The translations under genes and the position numbers were made by a program. DNA of 64,000 nt from Rhizobium johnstonii 3841. GTDB taxonomy: Bacteria > Pseudomonadota > Alphaproteobacteria > Rhizobiales > Rhizobiaceae. Shown here piece after piece: positions 1-8,941 of this stretch. Location: assembly GCF_000009265.1 (NCBI RefSeq), contig NC_008378.1, positions 496,001 through 560,000 on the forward strand, given 5' to 3'. How positions within the stretch are numbered: the first letter of the stretch is position 1; every line of letters starts with the position of its first letter. The notes below the pieces were generated by a model. The model made no database searches and had not been told where the DNA came from. It saw only the letters and a list, made by a program, of their open reading frames with translations.

Positions 1-314
1 CCGGCGGCCTGCTCGACGATCGTGCCGATGCGCGCAATTTCTATGTGCTGCGCAGCCAGCCGGTCTTTACGCAGGTTGCGGCCGCAAATGCCAAGACCCC
101 CGTGCCGGCTGTGGTGAGCACCAAGCCGGTGATCTATCGCGTCGATCTGAAGGACGTTTCCAATCTGGCGCTGATGCAGCGGTTCCAGATGATGGATGGC
201 GATATCATCTACGCCAGCAACGCCAGCCTGGTGGACTTTGCCAAGCTCTTCAACGTGTACCAGAAAAGCGTGCCGACGGCCGCAGCACCGATCCCGGGGT
301 CGAGCGGCAATTAA
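1..314 (+). CDS. Polysaccharide export protein, C-terminal end (partial)
   Basis: This is the 3' end of a gene that begins before the window; the reading frame starts at base 3 and ends with TAA at 312-314. The visible ~103 residues contain GGLLDDRADARNFYVLR, then VIYRVDLKDVSNLALMQRFQ and a segment about a state 'DGDIIYASNASLVDFAKLFN'. That pattern is the C-terminal part of Wza/KpsD-like outer-membrane polysaccharide export proteins (SLBB-type repeats followed by a membrane-proximal tail) as found in rhizobia. It should take part in export of capsular or exopolysaccharide across the outer membrane. Only the tail is visible, so the family call rests on a short segment. Its stop overlaps the convergent impN stop by a few bases, leaving no room for a separate terminator. 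Confidence 0.6.
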   Translation, partial: GGLLDDRADARNFYVLRSQPVFTQVAAANAKTPVPAVVSTKPVIYRVDLKDVSNLALMQRFQMMDGDIIYASNASLVDFAKLFNVYQKSVPTAAAPIPGSSGN

Positions 315-1225
315 GCATCGACAACAGGACGTTTTGCGGAGCCGCCCAGCAGACGCAAGGCGGCTCTTGCATTTTCGGGCCTGTCCTGCGGATCCTGTTG
401 GGACAGGCGGTTCGCCAATGCCTTGAGGGCTTCGGTTTCGTCGCTCTCCTCGTTGCAACGGCTAAGCAGCAAGGACAGCAGACACCCGGCTGCGTAAAGA
501 TCGGATCTTTCGTCGAGCGGTTCACCGGCCATCTGTTCAGGAGATGCGAAATCCGGCTGGCCGGCAAAGGCAAGATCGAATTGACCATGCCGGCATCCGC
601 GCTGAAGCGCGATGCCGAAATCGGCGATCTTCAAACGGGAGAGATCGCCGTCGGCGAGAAGGTTGAGAGGCGACAGGTCGCAATGCACGAAACCGCCGGC
701 ATGGATGGCCTCCAGGCCTGAAAGCACTGAGGTCATCGCTGAAGTGATCTCGCCGAAGGATAATGACCTTGTCTGCAAAAGCTCCGCAAGGCGGCTGCCG
801 GTCCATTCCATGACCAGGGCAGGGCGCCCGTCGGCAAGGCGCAGAACGGTCTGCGTCTCGGCAATGTGGGGATGGCGGAGCGCCATGCCGATTTCCGCCT
901 CGCGCAGCATCAGTTTTCTGAGGACGGGATCGTCGGCGTGGTCGGCCTGCGGCATCTTGATGGCATGAAACGTTCCGAGATCGCGATGGCGGGCGCGATA
1001 GACCCGGGTGGCCGCGCCGTCATGGATCAGCGCCTCGAGCATAAAGCTGTTGGCGACGATCTCGCAATCCGCGTCGCGGAGGCGGGCCTCGCCCCGATCG
1101 AGCGCGTCCCGGACGCGGTCTACCAGGATTTTCCGGGTCTCGGGTGAACCGCGATTCAACGCCTGCCAGAGATGCGAAAAACGTCGGGCGATCTCTTCGA
1201 AATCCGCAGGATGATCATTTGTCAT
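311..1225 (-). CDS. impN: ImpN/PpkA: T6SS serine/threonine protein kinase
   Basis: A 304-residue Hanks-type kinase, last gene of the imp operon. The catalytic set is visible: Lys90 in HAIK, Glu109 in REAEI, the loop HCDLSPLNLL (His181, Asp183, Asn188), and ADFG with Asp202, followed by the P+1-like FASPEQMAGEP and SDLYAAGC. The glycine loop (IHDGAATRVYRA) is poorly conserved. There is no transmembrane segment or long C-terminal extension, so it is shorter than Pseudomonas PpkA. In A. tumefaciens the orthologous PpkA phosphorylates TssL and so switches on T6SS assembly; the presence here of TssL with the same threonine and of an FHA partner supports that role. The start ATG lies inside the end of impM (11-base overlap), which implies translational coupling. 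Confidence 0.9.
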   Translation of the reverse strand: MTNDHPADFEEIARRFSHLWQALNRGSPETRKILVDRVRDALDRGEARLRDADCEIVANSFMLEALIHDGAATRVYRARHRDLGTFHAIKMPQADHADDPVLRKLMLREAEIGMALRHPHIAETQTVLRLADGRPALVMEWTGSRLAELLQTRSLSFGEITSAMTSVLSGLEAIHAGGFVHCDLSPLNLLADGDLSRLKIADFGIALQRGCRHGQFDLAFAGQPDFASPEQMAGEPLDERSDLYAAGCLLSLLLSRCNEESDETEALKALANRLSQQDPQDRPENARAALRLLGGSAKRPVVDA

Positions 1226-2588
1226 CGGTCTTCACATCGATCACGACTGCGCTGAGGTTTTCGCGGCAATTGGCAATCAGCCCCTCCTGGACGAGGATAT
1301 CGGCGGCCTTTTCGATCTTTGCGGAAAGGAGGATTTCGGCGATGATCCGCTCGGGGACGACGCTCGGCAGCGGCGCGCTGCAGAGCAGCAGCCTGTCGCC
1401 GGCCTGCAATCCGCCGGAACGGACTTCGGGGACGAGATGTCCGCGCATGCCGATGGCGCGCGAAAGCGTGCGCCGCAGGCCGATCTCCACATGGTCGCGC
1501 GTGAGGCAGCGCATCATGCCGTCCCGCAGAAGATAGCAACGGGCGTCACCCACCCAGAGCAGAGCGCAGCTCTCATCACGCGTGGCCAGCACGACGATGC
1601 TCGCGGCCGATGGTTCGCGATCCGAGGAAAGATAGGCCGATTGAAGCAGGCCATGGGCGCGGCCGAGCTTGCCTTTGATCTCCTGTACCAGAGCTTCGAT
1701 CGTCTGCTGGTTCCCGGTTTCAGCCAGCATATGGACGGCGATCTTGCCGACCTCGGCAGCGGCGTTGCCATCGCCGACGCCATCGGCGACGGCAAAGAGC
1801 GAGGGCGTTTCCGAAACGAGCAGCGCATCGGCGTTGACGCTCAGCCGCGTGCCGGGATGCGTGGCATGGCTGTGGCGGATCACCAGCGGATGATGTGGCT
1901 CGACGACAACAGGGCGCGGCGTCTCGGCCGTTTCGGGTTGCGGCCGTGCCGAAGCCGCGGGGGGATTGTCGTGCAGCAGCTTTGGAAAATCCTCGGGGTC
2001 CGGGGCGCCGCCGACACGAAACCCCTTGGCTCGCCGATCCTCGGGGCTGATCCGCCACCAGAGCGTGCCGCGGCCGGAAGCATTGTCCTGCAGCGTCTCG
2101 TTTTCCCCGAGGTCGGCCGGGCGCAGGGTCCGCAGTCGCTTCAGGCTCGCGGTGAAGTGATTGATGTCGAAATCCCGCTTGGCCGAGCTTTCGGCGATCG
2201 CCTCGGCGGCCGTGAACCAGGTGTCATCAAGGTAGAGCTGGCGTGGATGCTCGGCAAAACCGTGAAGCTGGGCGGCGATCACAAGCGGAAAACTGCGCCC
2301 GACGCGGTCGAGGCTCGGAAGCAGAACGCCGGCAATGGTGGCAGATCCCCAAAGACCGCGTTCGACGATAAAACGCCATGCCGGCATCATGCGAAACCGG
2401 CGTTCCCAATCCTCGCCGAGTTCCCGCTGAGACGCTTGCAGCCCCGACTGCAGCCAGGCGTCTAGTGCCGCCTGCAGGTGGCGGCTCAGTCCCATCGAAA
2501 CGAAATCGCCATGGCTCGGCAATTTGCCGAAGAAGCCGATCCTGTCGGCTTCGGTCGGGCTTCGGTCCAGGGTGGCGCGCTCGTTCAT
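1215..2588 (-). CDS. impM: ImpM: TagF-PppA fusion, T6SS post-translational repressor
   Basis: A 457-residue two-domain protein. Residues ~15-190 are a TagF/ImpM domain (IGFFGKLPSHGDF near 18-29, WRRRF-like WERRFRMMPAW near 61-71, TLWWRI near 175). After a Pro-rich linker (~205-235), residues ~240-457 form a PP2C-type (PppA) phosphatase fold with NADA (252-255), VADGVGDG (267-274), WVGDARCYLLRDG (345-357) and DRLLLCS (398-404). The fused arrangement is the one known in Agrobacterium. Two usual metal-binding positions look altered: SDG is SAP at 404-406 and DN is EN at 443-444, so phosphatase activity is doubtful. The start is the ATG at 2588, just after the impL stop; longer in-frame extension runs into impL and lacks domain sequence. 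Confidence 0.88.
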   Translation of the reverse strand: MNERATLDRSPTEADRIGFFGKLPSHGDFVSMGLSRHLQAALDAWLQSGLQASQRELGEDWERRFRMMPAWRFIVERGLWGSATIAGVLLPSLDRVGRSFPLVIAAQLHGFAEHPRQLYLDDTWFTAAEAIAESSAKRDFDINHFTASLKRLRTLRPADLGENETLQDNASGRGTLWWRISPEDRRAKGFRVGGAPDPEDFPKLLHDNPPAASARPQPETAETPRPVVVEPHHPLVIRHSHATHPGTRLSVNADALLVSETPSLFAVADGVGDGNAAAEVGKIAVHMLAETGNQQTIEALVQEIKGKLGRAHGLLQSAYLSSDREPSAASIVVLATRDESCALLWVGDARCYLLRDGMMRCLTRDHVEIGLRRTLSRAIGMRGHLVPEVRSGGLQAGDRLLLCSAPLPSVVPERIIAEILLSAKIEKAADILVQEGLIANCRENLSAVVIDVKTDDK

Positions 2589-2598
2589 ATCAGACCGG

Positions 2599-5500
2599 TC
2601 AGAATTGCGCCGGGCATGAGAAGGCGCCGAGCGCCTCCAGCCGGAATGGATTGAGCACCGAACCGAACTGCACGTCGAACTCTGCTGCCTGGCCGCTCTG
2701 CTGGAACTTTGCCCGGAAGAGGTCGTCGCCCTGTATGGCGAGATCGGCATCGTCGAAAAGCCGGAAGGGCGACCAGTCGCCGTTCTCTGTCAGCGCCTGC
2801 TGCCAGCCGCCCGGCTGGAAGGCGAGGCGCGAAACGTTGCTGGCGTCCGTCGACGGCCAGGTGATCGATTTCGATTGGATGGGCCCGTGGAAATAGACCA
2901 CGCGTTCGCCCTCGATCTCCAGCATCACGGCGCTGGCCGCCTCGGTCAGCGATACCGGCTTGACGTTGATTGATATCGACGGGTTCTCGCTGCCGGCCGG
3001 GAAGAAGGCGCGGTTGATCTTGTCGGCATTCTCGAACTGGGCAATCGCCGCACTCGGAATGCTTACCGCGCCGAACGTGCCCTTCCAGCCCCATGGCGAG
3101 GCGCTGGTGTCGACGAAGGCTTCGAGCTTTTCCTTGAAGAAGGTCTTGAACAGCCCCTCGGGTCCGAAAAGCCTGATGAAATCGCTCATCGCCACGTCGC
3201 GCGGAGATTTCCGGTCGAAGGGATAACGACCGGCGACGACATTCGAGCAGAAGCCCGCGCCTTCGGCAGCCCAGGCGTCGCTGATGCGTGATCGGGCGGA
3301 TTTGACCGCCAGCGATCCGACATCCGCAGCCAGCCCCGCCATCCAGGTATCGACCGGCGCCGGGAGCTTGCGCGCCTGCTGCAGCAGGTCCTGATTGGCG
3401 TCGGTGAGCTGGCTGTCGACGTCGAAGACTTTCGCGACTTCGGCCGTCGACGTCGTGGCGCGCGAAAGCTGCTCCTGGACCCTCTGCAGGATCGGCTCGA
3501 GCTGCCCGATCTCCGATCGCGGCGCATCCTTCGGCTGGTCGTCCGGCGACGATTGGCCGGCCGGCGCCTTCAGCGCATCTCGAAGACGGCCGAAGGGATC
3601 GGGCGCATTCGCTGCGCTGGCAAGCGCCGTAGTCGAGGCTGGCAGGCTGTCGCCGGCGGCCGAGGCGATTTCCGCCCCGGGCGCGCGTAGATCGGTGGCA
3701 GCGACGATTGATTTGGTGATCGTCTCGACCGGGCCGGGCTTGCCCGCCAGGATGCGGGTGGTTTCCGCCGCATCGCCAATCGTCTGGGAAGGCTTCACCC
3801 TGATATCGGTGAGGATCATCGACCAGCGCTGCTCGAATGCGTCGAAGTAAAGCTGAAGCGTCGCCTGGGCGATCGTGTCGACCGTGACGCCGGCGGGATT
3901 GGGGTCGCGGCGGACCCATTGCTCGTCGAGCGCCTCGCGCGCGGCGTCGGTGATCCCAGGCAGAACGACGGTGCGATAGCCGGTCGCGGAGAAGAGGCCG
4001 GGAATGCCTTCGTTGAGCGGCGCCTTCGAGGTGCGCTCGAAAGCCTGTTCGCCAAGCGGCCCCAGCGCGCCTGCCGGGCTCCAGGCGGGAAGCGCGCGGG
4101 ACTCGCGATATTCCGCCAGGATGTCATAGGCGCGGTTGGCGATGTTCTGCGAGCGGATGACCTCGCGCGCCTTGGCGATCAGCGCCTTGTCGAGCTCGAT
4201 CGGCGGCAGCGCGCCGCGCGCCATGACATCGGCATGGGCAATCAGCGCCTGCCGGGCCGCGGCCCTGCCTTCGTCGGGATAGAGCCTCGTGAACATGTCT
4301 TCTGCTTCCAGCGCGGCAAAGTCTGCATTCACCGGGCCGAGCCCGCCGAGCATGCCGTAGAGCTTCAGCGCGTCGAAGGTTCGGGTGACGTCGGTGGTCT
4401 CGGTCATGTCCTTCTGGAGCTGCACCAGCATGCGCGGCAGGAGCAGCGTGTTCAGCGCCCGCTGATAGGCCTCGCGCTGCCGGCTGGCGACCTTGCCTTC
4501 CTGGTCGAGGCCGAGGCTTATCGGCCAGACGCGGGTCTTCGAGAAGTCGGTGGTGACTGCTGCGAGATTGTCGAGCGCCGGCAGGATGCGCAGGAAATCC
4601 GTATCCGAAACGTCGCGAACCGGCACGCCACGCACCAGTTGTTCGTAGGCGTCGATGCGTCTTTCCGCGCCGGCCAGCGCCGTGGCGTTCTGGATGTAGG
4701 TGGCCGTCCAGCTGGTCAGCACCACGGCAAGCAGCAGGACCGCGCTCGCATAGGCCGCGCGGCGGAAGAGCAGCTGCCGCCCCGAAAGCCGCTTGTCGCG
4801 GGCGACTAGCGAGGCCTCGCCGAAGATCACCTCCTTGAAGAGCCGCGAGAGGAAATAGCTGCGCCGCATGCGGGGCACGGTGACTGTCTCCTCCCTCTGG
4901 GTGCTGGAAGCGAAATAGATGCCGCGCAGCAGCGGCGCCTCCACCAGCTTGGAACCCGAGCAAAGCTCGGTGACGACCTCGTGCAGACGCTCCTTCAAAG
5001 AGGTGAGTTCGGCCAGGAAACGGAAGATGCGGCCGCGCAATTCCGGATTAGGCTCCTGCTGCAGGCGTTCGATCAGCATGCTATCGACGCGCTGCTGCAG
5101 CAGGGTGAATTCCTCCGTGAAGCGTTCCGGCAGGTTCGCCGCCTTATAGCTCTCGTCTAGCCCGAAAGTCGTGCCCCAGACCTGTTCGCGGTCGCTTTTG
5201 TTGAAACCGTCGAAGAACTCCACGAAGCCGGTCAAGAGATCGGCTTTGGTCAGCAGCAGATAGACCGGCACGCGCGCATGCAGGAGTTCATCGAGTTCGG
5301 AAAGCCGCTGGCGGATCGCCCTGATCTCCTCGCGCTGCGCTTCCGGATCGCGCGTCAGGAGATCGCCGATCGACAGCGTCACCAGGGCGCCGTTGATCGG
5401 CTGCGAACGCCGGTACTTGCGCAGCAGGCCGAGAAATCCTTCCCAGCCGGCCTTGGCGGTGCCGTTCAGATCGTCCTGTGTCGTATAGCGGCCGGCCGTA

Positions 5501-6075
5501 TCGATGAGGATGGCCTCGTCGGTGAACCACCAATTGCAGTTGCGCGTACCGCCGATCCCCTGCACCGAATTGCTGCCGAGCGCATCGCCGAGCGGGAATT
5601 TGAGGCCGGAATTGGTGAGCGCAGTCGTCTTGCCGGACCCCGGCGCGCCGAAGATGACGTACCATGGCAGCTCATAGATATAGCCGAAGCGCTTCTTGGT
5701 GATGCGGCGGAGCAGCTGCAGCGCTTCCTTGAGCCGACCGTGGATCTCGCCGACCTCAGCCTGTTGGCTAGCCGCGGCTTCCGCTTGCGCGTCTCGCTCG
5801 ATACCGTCGACGAGCTGCTTGTCGCGGCGTCGGTCGCGGATGGTCGTGAAGACGAGATAAGCGAGCCAGGCAGCGAGGATGATGCCGATCAGCGTCAGCC
5901 GCGCGCTAGCGCTCGCCAGCGGCTTGAAGTCGCCATAGACGGCGAGATAGCCGTAGAACCAGATGACGACACAGATTGCCGCCACCCAGATGATCGAGAT
6001 GAAGCGACGGCCGATGAGGCCGGCATAGGCCTCCACATAGGAGCGGAGCGTATAGAAATAACTGAGCGGGTTCAT
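2599..6075 (-). CDS. tssM: ImpL/TssM: IcmF-type T6SS inner-membrane core protein
   Basis: 1158 residues, the usual size for TssM. Two N-terminal membrane helices (~28-48 and ~60-78) precede a cytoplasmic loop with a Walker A motif GAPGSGKT (143-150) and the GTPase-like segment AILIDTAGRY; a third membrane helix lies near residues 432-452, and the long remainder is the periplasmic IcmF/DUF1215 region. TssM forms, with TssL and (in many systems) lipoprotein TssJ, the trans-envelope channel. In Agrobacterium ATP binding at this P-loop supports TssL activation. No TssJ lipoprotein gene is present in this cluster, as in Agrobacterium. The start ATG overlaps the impK stop by four bases (ATGA), showing tight coupling. 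Confidence 0.95.
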   Translation of the reverse strand: MNPLSYFYTLRSYVEAYAGLIGRRFISIIWVAAICVVIWFYGYLAVYGDFKPLASASARLTLIGIILAAWLAYLVFTTIRDRRRDKQLVDGIERDAQAEAAASQQAEVGEIHGRLKEALQLLRRITKKRFGYIYELPWYVIFGAPGSGKTTALTNSGLKFPLGDALGSNSVQGIGGTRNCNWWFTDEAILIDTAGRYTTQDDLNGTAKAGWEGFLGLLRKYRRSQPINGALVTLSIGDLLTRDPEAQREEIRAIRQRLSELDELLHARVPVYLLLTKADLLTGFVEFFDGFNKSDREQVWGTTFGLDESYKAANLPERFTEEFTLLQQRVDSMLIERLQQEPNPELRGRIFRFLAELTSLKERLHEVVTELCSGSKLVEAPLLRGIYFASSTQREETVTVPRMRRSYFLSRLFKEVIFGEASLVARDKRLSGRQLLFRRAAYASAVLLLAVVLTSWTATYIQNATALAGAERRIDAYEQLVRGVPVRDVSDTDFLRILPALDNLAAVTTDFSKTRVWPISLGLDQEGKVASRQREAYQRALNTLLLPRMLVQLQKDMTETTDVTRTFDALKLYGMLGGLGPVNADFAALEAEDMFTRLYPDEGRAAARQALIAHADVMARGALPPIELDKALIAKAREVIRSQNIANRAYDILAEYRESRALPAWSPAGALGPLGEQAFERTSKAPLNEGIPGLFSATGYRTVVLPGITDAAREALDEQWVRRDPNPAGVTVDTIAQATLQLYFDAFEQRWSMILTDIRVKPSQTIGDAAETTRILAGKPGPVETITKSIVAATDLRAPGAEIASAAGDSLPASTTALASAANAPDPFGRLRDALKAPAGQSSPDDQPKDAPRSEIGQLEPILQRVQEQLSRATTSTAEVAKVFDVDSQLTDANQDLLQQARKLPAPVDTWMAGLAADVGSLAVKSARSRISDAWAAEGAGFCSNVVAGRYPFDRKSPRDVAMSDFIRLFGPEGLFKTFFKEKLEAFVDTSASPWGWKGTFGAVSIPSAAIAQFENADKINRAFFPAGSENPSISINVKPVSLTEAASAVMLEIEGERVVYFHGPIQSKSITWPSTDASNVSRLAFQPGGWQQALTENGDWSPFRLFDDADLAIQGDDLFRAKFQQSGQAAEFDVQFGSVLNPFRLEALGAFSCPAQF

Positions 6076-7604
6076 CGCGAACCACCTCCTGCGGCGGGCG
6101 CCGTCGGTTCATCCGGCATGTCGGCCCGACGCGGCGTCGTCAAACCCGCATCGTTCAGCCGCTCGCTCGGATCGGTCAGGACCAGGATCTCGGTGCGGCG
6201 GTTCATCTCCCGGCCCTCCGGCGTATCGTTGGCGGCGATCGGATCGGTGTCGGCACGCCCCTCGGTCAGGATCGCACCCGGCCCGGTGAAGGAGCTCAGG
6301 ATTTCGCCGACCGCCTTGGCGCGGGCTTCGGAAAGGTGCCAGTTGGAGGGGAACTGCACGGTGCGGATCGGCACATTGTCGGTATAACCCACCACCACGG
6401 CGCGGAAGTTCTCTGCGGCCAGCGCACCGCCGATCCGCTGGAGAAGATCGTGGAATTTTTGACTGACCTCCGCGCTGCCGGTGGCAAACAGGCCGGAATT
6501 GCTGATCCGCACCAGCAGCCTGCCATTCGAATCCGAGAGTGTGACGAGCTTCTTCTCGACCTCCGGCTGGAGGAAGGCGAGCAGATTGTCGAGCCGGCTC
6601 GGCGGTTTCACTTGCGGCGGTGGCGGCGGCGGCGGCGTTTCGGCGACGACGACGGGCGGCTGCTGCCGAGGCGGCTCCGGAACCTTGACGAGTACGCTCG
6701 GCATATCGCGCGGCGGCAGCCTGGCGAGCCGCTCGAACGTTCCGTCGGAGGCGCGATTGAGCGAGAGCGTGAAGAACATGTAGCCGAGCGCCAGGATCAG
6801 CGTCAGAAGGGAAAGAAGCGTCCAGATCGCGGCCGCGGTGCGCAACGGCTGATGCCGGGCCGAAACGCCCTTCCAGTGGGGAGAAAGCTCTCGTTCGAAG
6901 ACGCCGTACTGGCCAAGCAGCGTCTTGTAAAGGCCGTCGCGGATGCGGCCGAGCTCCAGCCCGCCGCGCGGTGAAACGCGGGTGCGGCCCTCGAAGGCAA
7001 GTGACAGGCAGAGATAGATGAGGAGAAGCAGGTCCTTGTTGGCGCCGGGGCTCTGGTGGAAATGGTCGAGCAGGTCGAACACCCGTTCGCCGCCGGTCAC
7101 GTCCATATGGAAGGTGGAAACGAGCCCCGAGCGGGCCCAGCCGGCGCGAACGCCCCAGGCCTTGCTGAGCACGACATCGTCGACCGTCGCACAGATGACG
7201 TAATGGGCGGCGCGCGCTCGTTCGGGGCTGATGCGGGCGCTCGCCAGATCGCGTTCGTAGCGGCCGACGGCTTCGATCGCCACCTGGCGCAGTTCGTCGA
7301 TATCAGGCTGTTCTTCCGTGTAGCGCAGGCCATGGGCGAGGTTGAGGAGCGGTGCGGCCGAGCGCACCAGCGTCGGCACGTCTTCGGCTCCGAAGCGAAA
7401 ATCCCGGACGAGCGTTTCGACGGAGGCTGCGCCCTTCGGAAGCGATCCCGCCGGCGTCTTTCCGCCCTCGCTTTCGGGAAAGTCGAGGACGTCATCCAGC
7501 ATCTCCGCCATCTTGCGGGCGGATTGCTTTTTCCGAGTGCCGTCCTCGGTAAGTTCGACAATGGTCGGCAGGTTCTGCCAGGTGGAGGCGGGTTCGTTCT
7601 TCAT
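6072..7604 (-). CDS. tssL: ImpK/TssL: T6SS inner-membrane protein with OmpA domain
   Basis: 510 residues: N-terminal cytoplasmic tail (1-60), DotU/TssL domain (~60-250), one membrane helix (~256-282), a Pro-rich periplasmic linker with seven consecutive prolines (~310-340), and a C-terminal OmpA-like peptidoglycan-binding domain (~365-490; GYTDNVPI, HLSEARAKAV, GRADTDPIAAN, NRRTEI). This is an 'evolved' TssL that can anchor the apparatus to the cell wall without a TagL partner. The tail reads NLPTIVELTED with threonine at position 14, the position phosphorylated by PpkA in A. tumefaciens TssL and read by Fha. Its neighbours impN (kinase) and impI (FHA) fit that circuit. The stop and the impL start overlap by four bases. 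Confidence 0.95.
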   Translation of the reverse strand: MKNEPASTWQNLPTIVELTEDGTRKKQSARKMAEMLDDVLDFPESEGGKTPAGSLPKGAASVETLVRDFRFGAEDVPTLVRSAAPLLNLAHGLRYTEEQPDIDELRQVAIEAVGRYERDLASARISPERARAAHYVICATVDDVVLSKAWGVRAGWARSGLVSTFHMDVTGGERVFDLLDHFHQSPGANKDLLLLIYLCLSLAFEGRTRVSPRGGLELGRIRDGLYKTLLGQYGVFERELSPHWKGVSARHQPLRTAAAIWTLLSLLTLILALGYMFFTLSLNRASDGTFERLARLPPRDMPSVLVKVPEPPRQQPPVVVAETPPPPPPPQVKPPSRLDNLLAFLQPEVEKKLVTLSDSNGRLLVRISNSGLFATGSAEVSQKFHDLLQRIGGALAAENFRAVVVGYTDNVPIRTVQFPSNWHLSEARAKAVGEILSSFTGPGAILTEGRADTDPIAANDTPEGREMNRRTEILVLTDPSERLNDAGLTTPRRADMPDEPTAPAAGGGSR

Positions 7605-8941
7605 TCTCTAAGGGCCCACAGTTCTATTTCGAGCCCGGGAAAATCGCCGGCGAGATGCACGGCGATGGCGCCCGAAGTGTCGAGTTGTTTCCAAAGCGGG
7701 TTCTTGGTGTCGAGTTCGAAATAGATGGTGCCGGAGCGATAGGGGAGCTGGCGTGGCAGCACCGGCAGCGGCCGGACGGGGATGCCCGGCAGCGCGACGT
7801 TGACGAGGTCGGCGATGCGCTCAACCGGGCCGATCTTGATCTGCGCCGGCAGCTTGCGGCGCACGTCTTCGGCCGGCATCTCGGCCCGGACCGCCAGTAC
7901 GAAGCCGGCATCTCTCAGCAGCGAACGGTCGTTGATCGTACCGATCCTGACGCCATGCCGGCGTTCGGCCAACTCGATCGCCACGGCTGCCTGTTCGAGC
8001 ACTGATGACAGCGAGGCGCGCAGATCGTCGAAGACGGCCGCGAACGTCGCCTTCAGGTCGTCGTGGCGGTAAGGCGGGAAGTCGCTCGCGCGCTTGCGGT
8101 CGGTCGTGAAGGTGGCGAGCTCGCCGGCAAGCTGGATGCAGGTCTCGTAAAAGACGATGGGGTGGATCCGCGTCGCATTCGCCGAAATGTGTTTCAGCAT
8201 CGGATCCGCGCGGTTGAGCATCTGTAAGAGCAGGTAGTCGCCGACCTCCGCGGTCCCTCGAATGGTGGGATCGCCGATCCGTTCGGCGATGGCCTCCGCG
8301 CGGTGGCGCACGATGCCGAGCAGTTCGGTGATCAGCTCGCCGAGCCGTGCAGCAGCCGTACAGTTGAGGCTCGGCACAATATAGTCCGGATCGAGGATCA
8401 CGGCCCTGTCGGAACGCACCTCGATGATACGGGCAAGTCCGATGAGTTCGTAGCCGGCGAGTTCATCACCGGTCCTCAGATAGCGCAGGCTGAGACGGCC
8501 GACATCGATCGGCGCCATGAAGTCGGTCTCGACATTGGCATCCGGCGCTTCATAGGGCGACGCGACGAGCCGGACGCTGTTGCGCGCGGCACCGCCGTTC
8601 AACGCCACATCGGCCTTGCCCGGCTGACGGGCGGGAAGTGCGAGATAGACGACCGCATTCTTGGTGTTCTCGTCGAGATCGAGCGGCGGCGGCAGGTCGG
8701 TATCAACAGGGGCTTCGAACGGCGTTCCGTCCGGCAATACGCCGCGCAGGTTCGACAGCGCGAATTGGCCGATCGCCAGTGCGCCGCGGTCGATGCCGAT
8801 TTCCGCCACTCCCCAGGGATAGGGCGACAGGCCGTGCGTCGCCGTGCGCACGAGCCGCTCGGTCCAGCGGTCCGCCTGCTGAAAATGCTGCACGCGAAGG
8901 AACATGCCTTCGCTCCAGGCCACCCGGTTTTCATTCCTCAT
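7601..8941 (-). CDS. tssK: ImpJ/TssK: T6SS baseplate-to-membrane-complex adaptor
   Basis: 446 residues, normal for TssK. The N-terminus (NRVAWSEGMFLRVQHFQQADRW) is the signature of the family, equivalent to the 'VxWxEGMFLxPQHFQ' start of other TssK proteins. The C-terminal part (IPVRPLPVLPRQLPYRSGTIYFELD, LWKQLDTSGAIAVHLAGDFP) is the receptor-binding-protein-like shoulder and head. TssK trimers connect TssF/G wedges to TssL/TssM. The start ATG lies inside the 3' end of impI (11-base overlap) and its stop overlaps the impK start by four bases, so it is translated as part of a tightly coupled series. Confidence 0.95.
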   Translation of the reverse strand: MRNENRVAWSEGMFLRVQHFQQADRWTERLVRTATHGLSPYPWGVAEIGIDRGALAIGQFALSNLRGVLPDGTPFEAPVDTDLPPPLDLDENTKNAVVYLALPARQPGKADVALNGGAARNSVRLVASPYEAPDANVETDFMAPIDVGRLSLRYLRTGDELAGYELIGLARIIEVRSDRAVILDPDYIVPSLNCTAAARLGELITELLGIVRHRAEAIAERIGDPTIRGTAEVGDYLLLQMLNRADPMLKHISANATRIHPIVFYETCIQLAGELATFTTDRKRASDFPPYRHDDLKATFAAVFDDLRASLSSVLEQAAVAIELAERRHGVRIGTINDRSLLRDAGFVLAVRAEMPAEDVRRKLPAQIKIGPVERIADLVNVALPGIPVRPLPVLPRQLPYRSGTIYFELDTKNPLWKQLDTSGAIAVHLAGDFPGLEIELWALRE

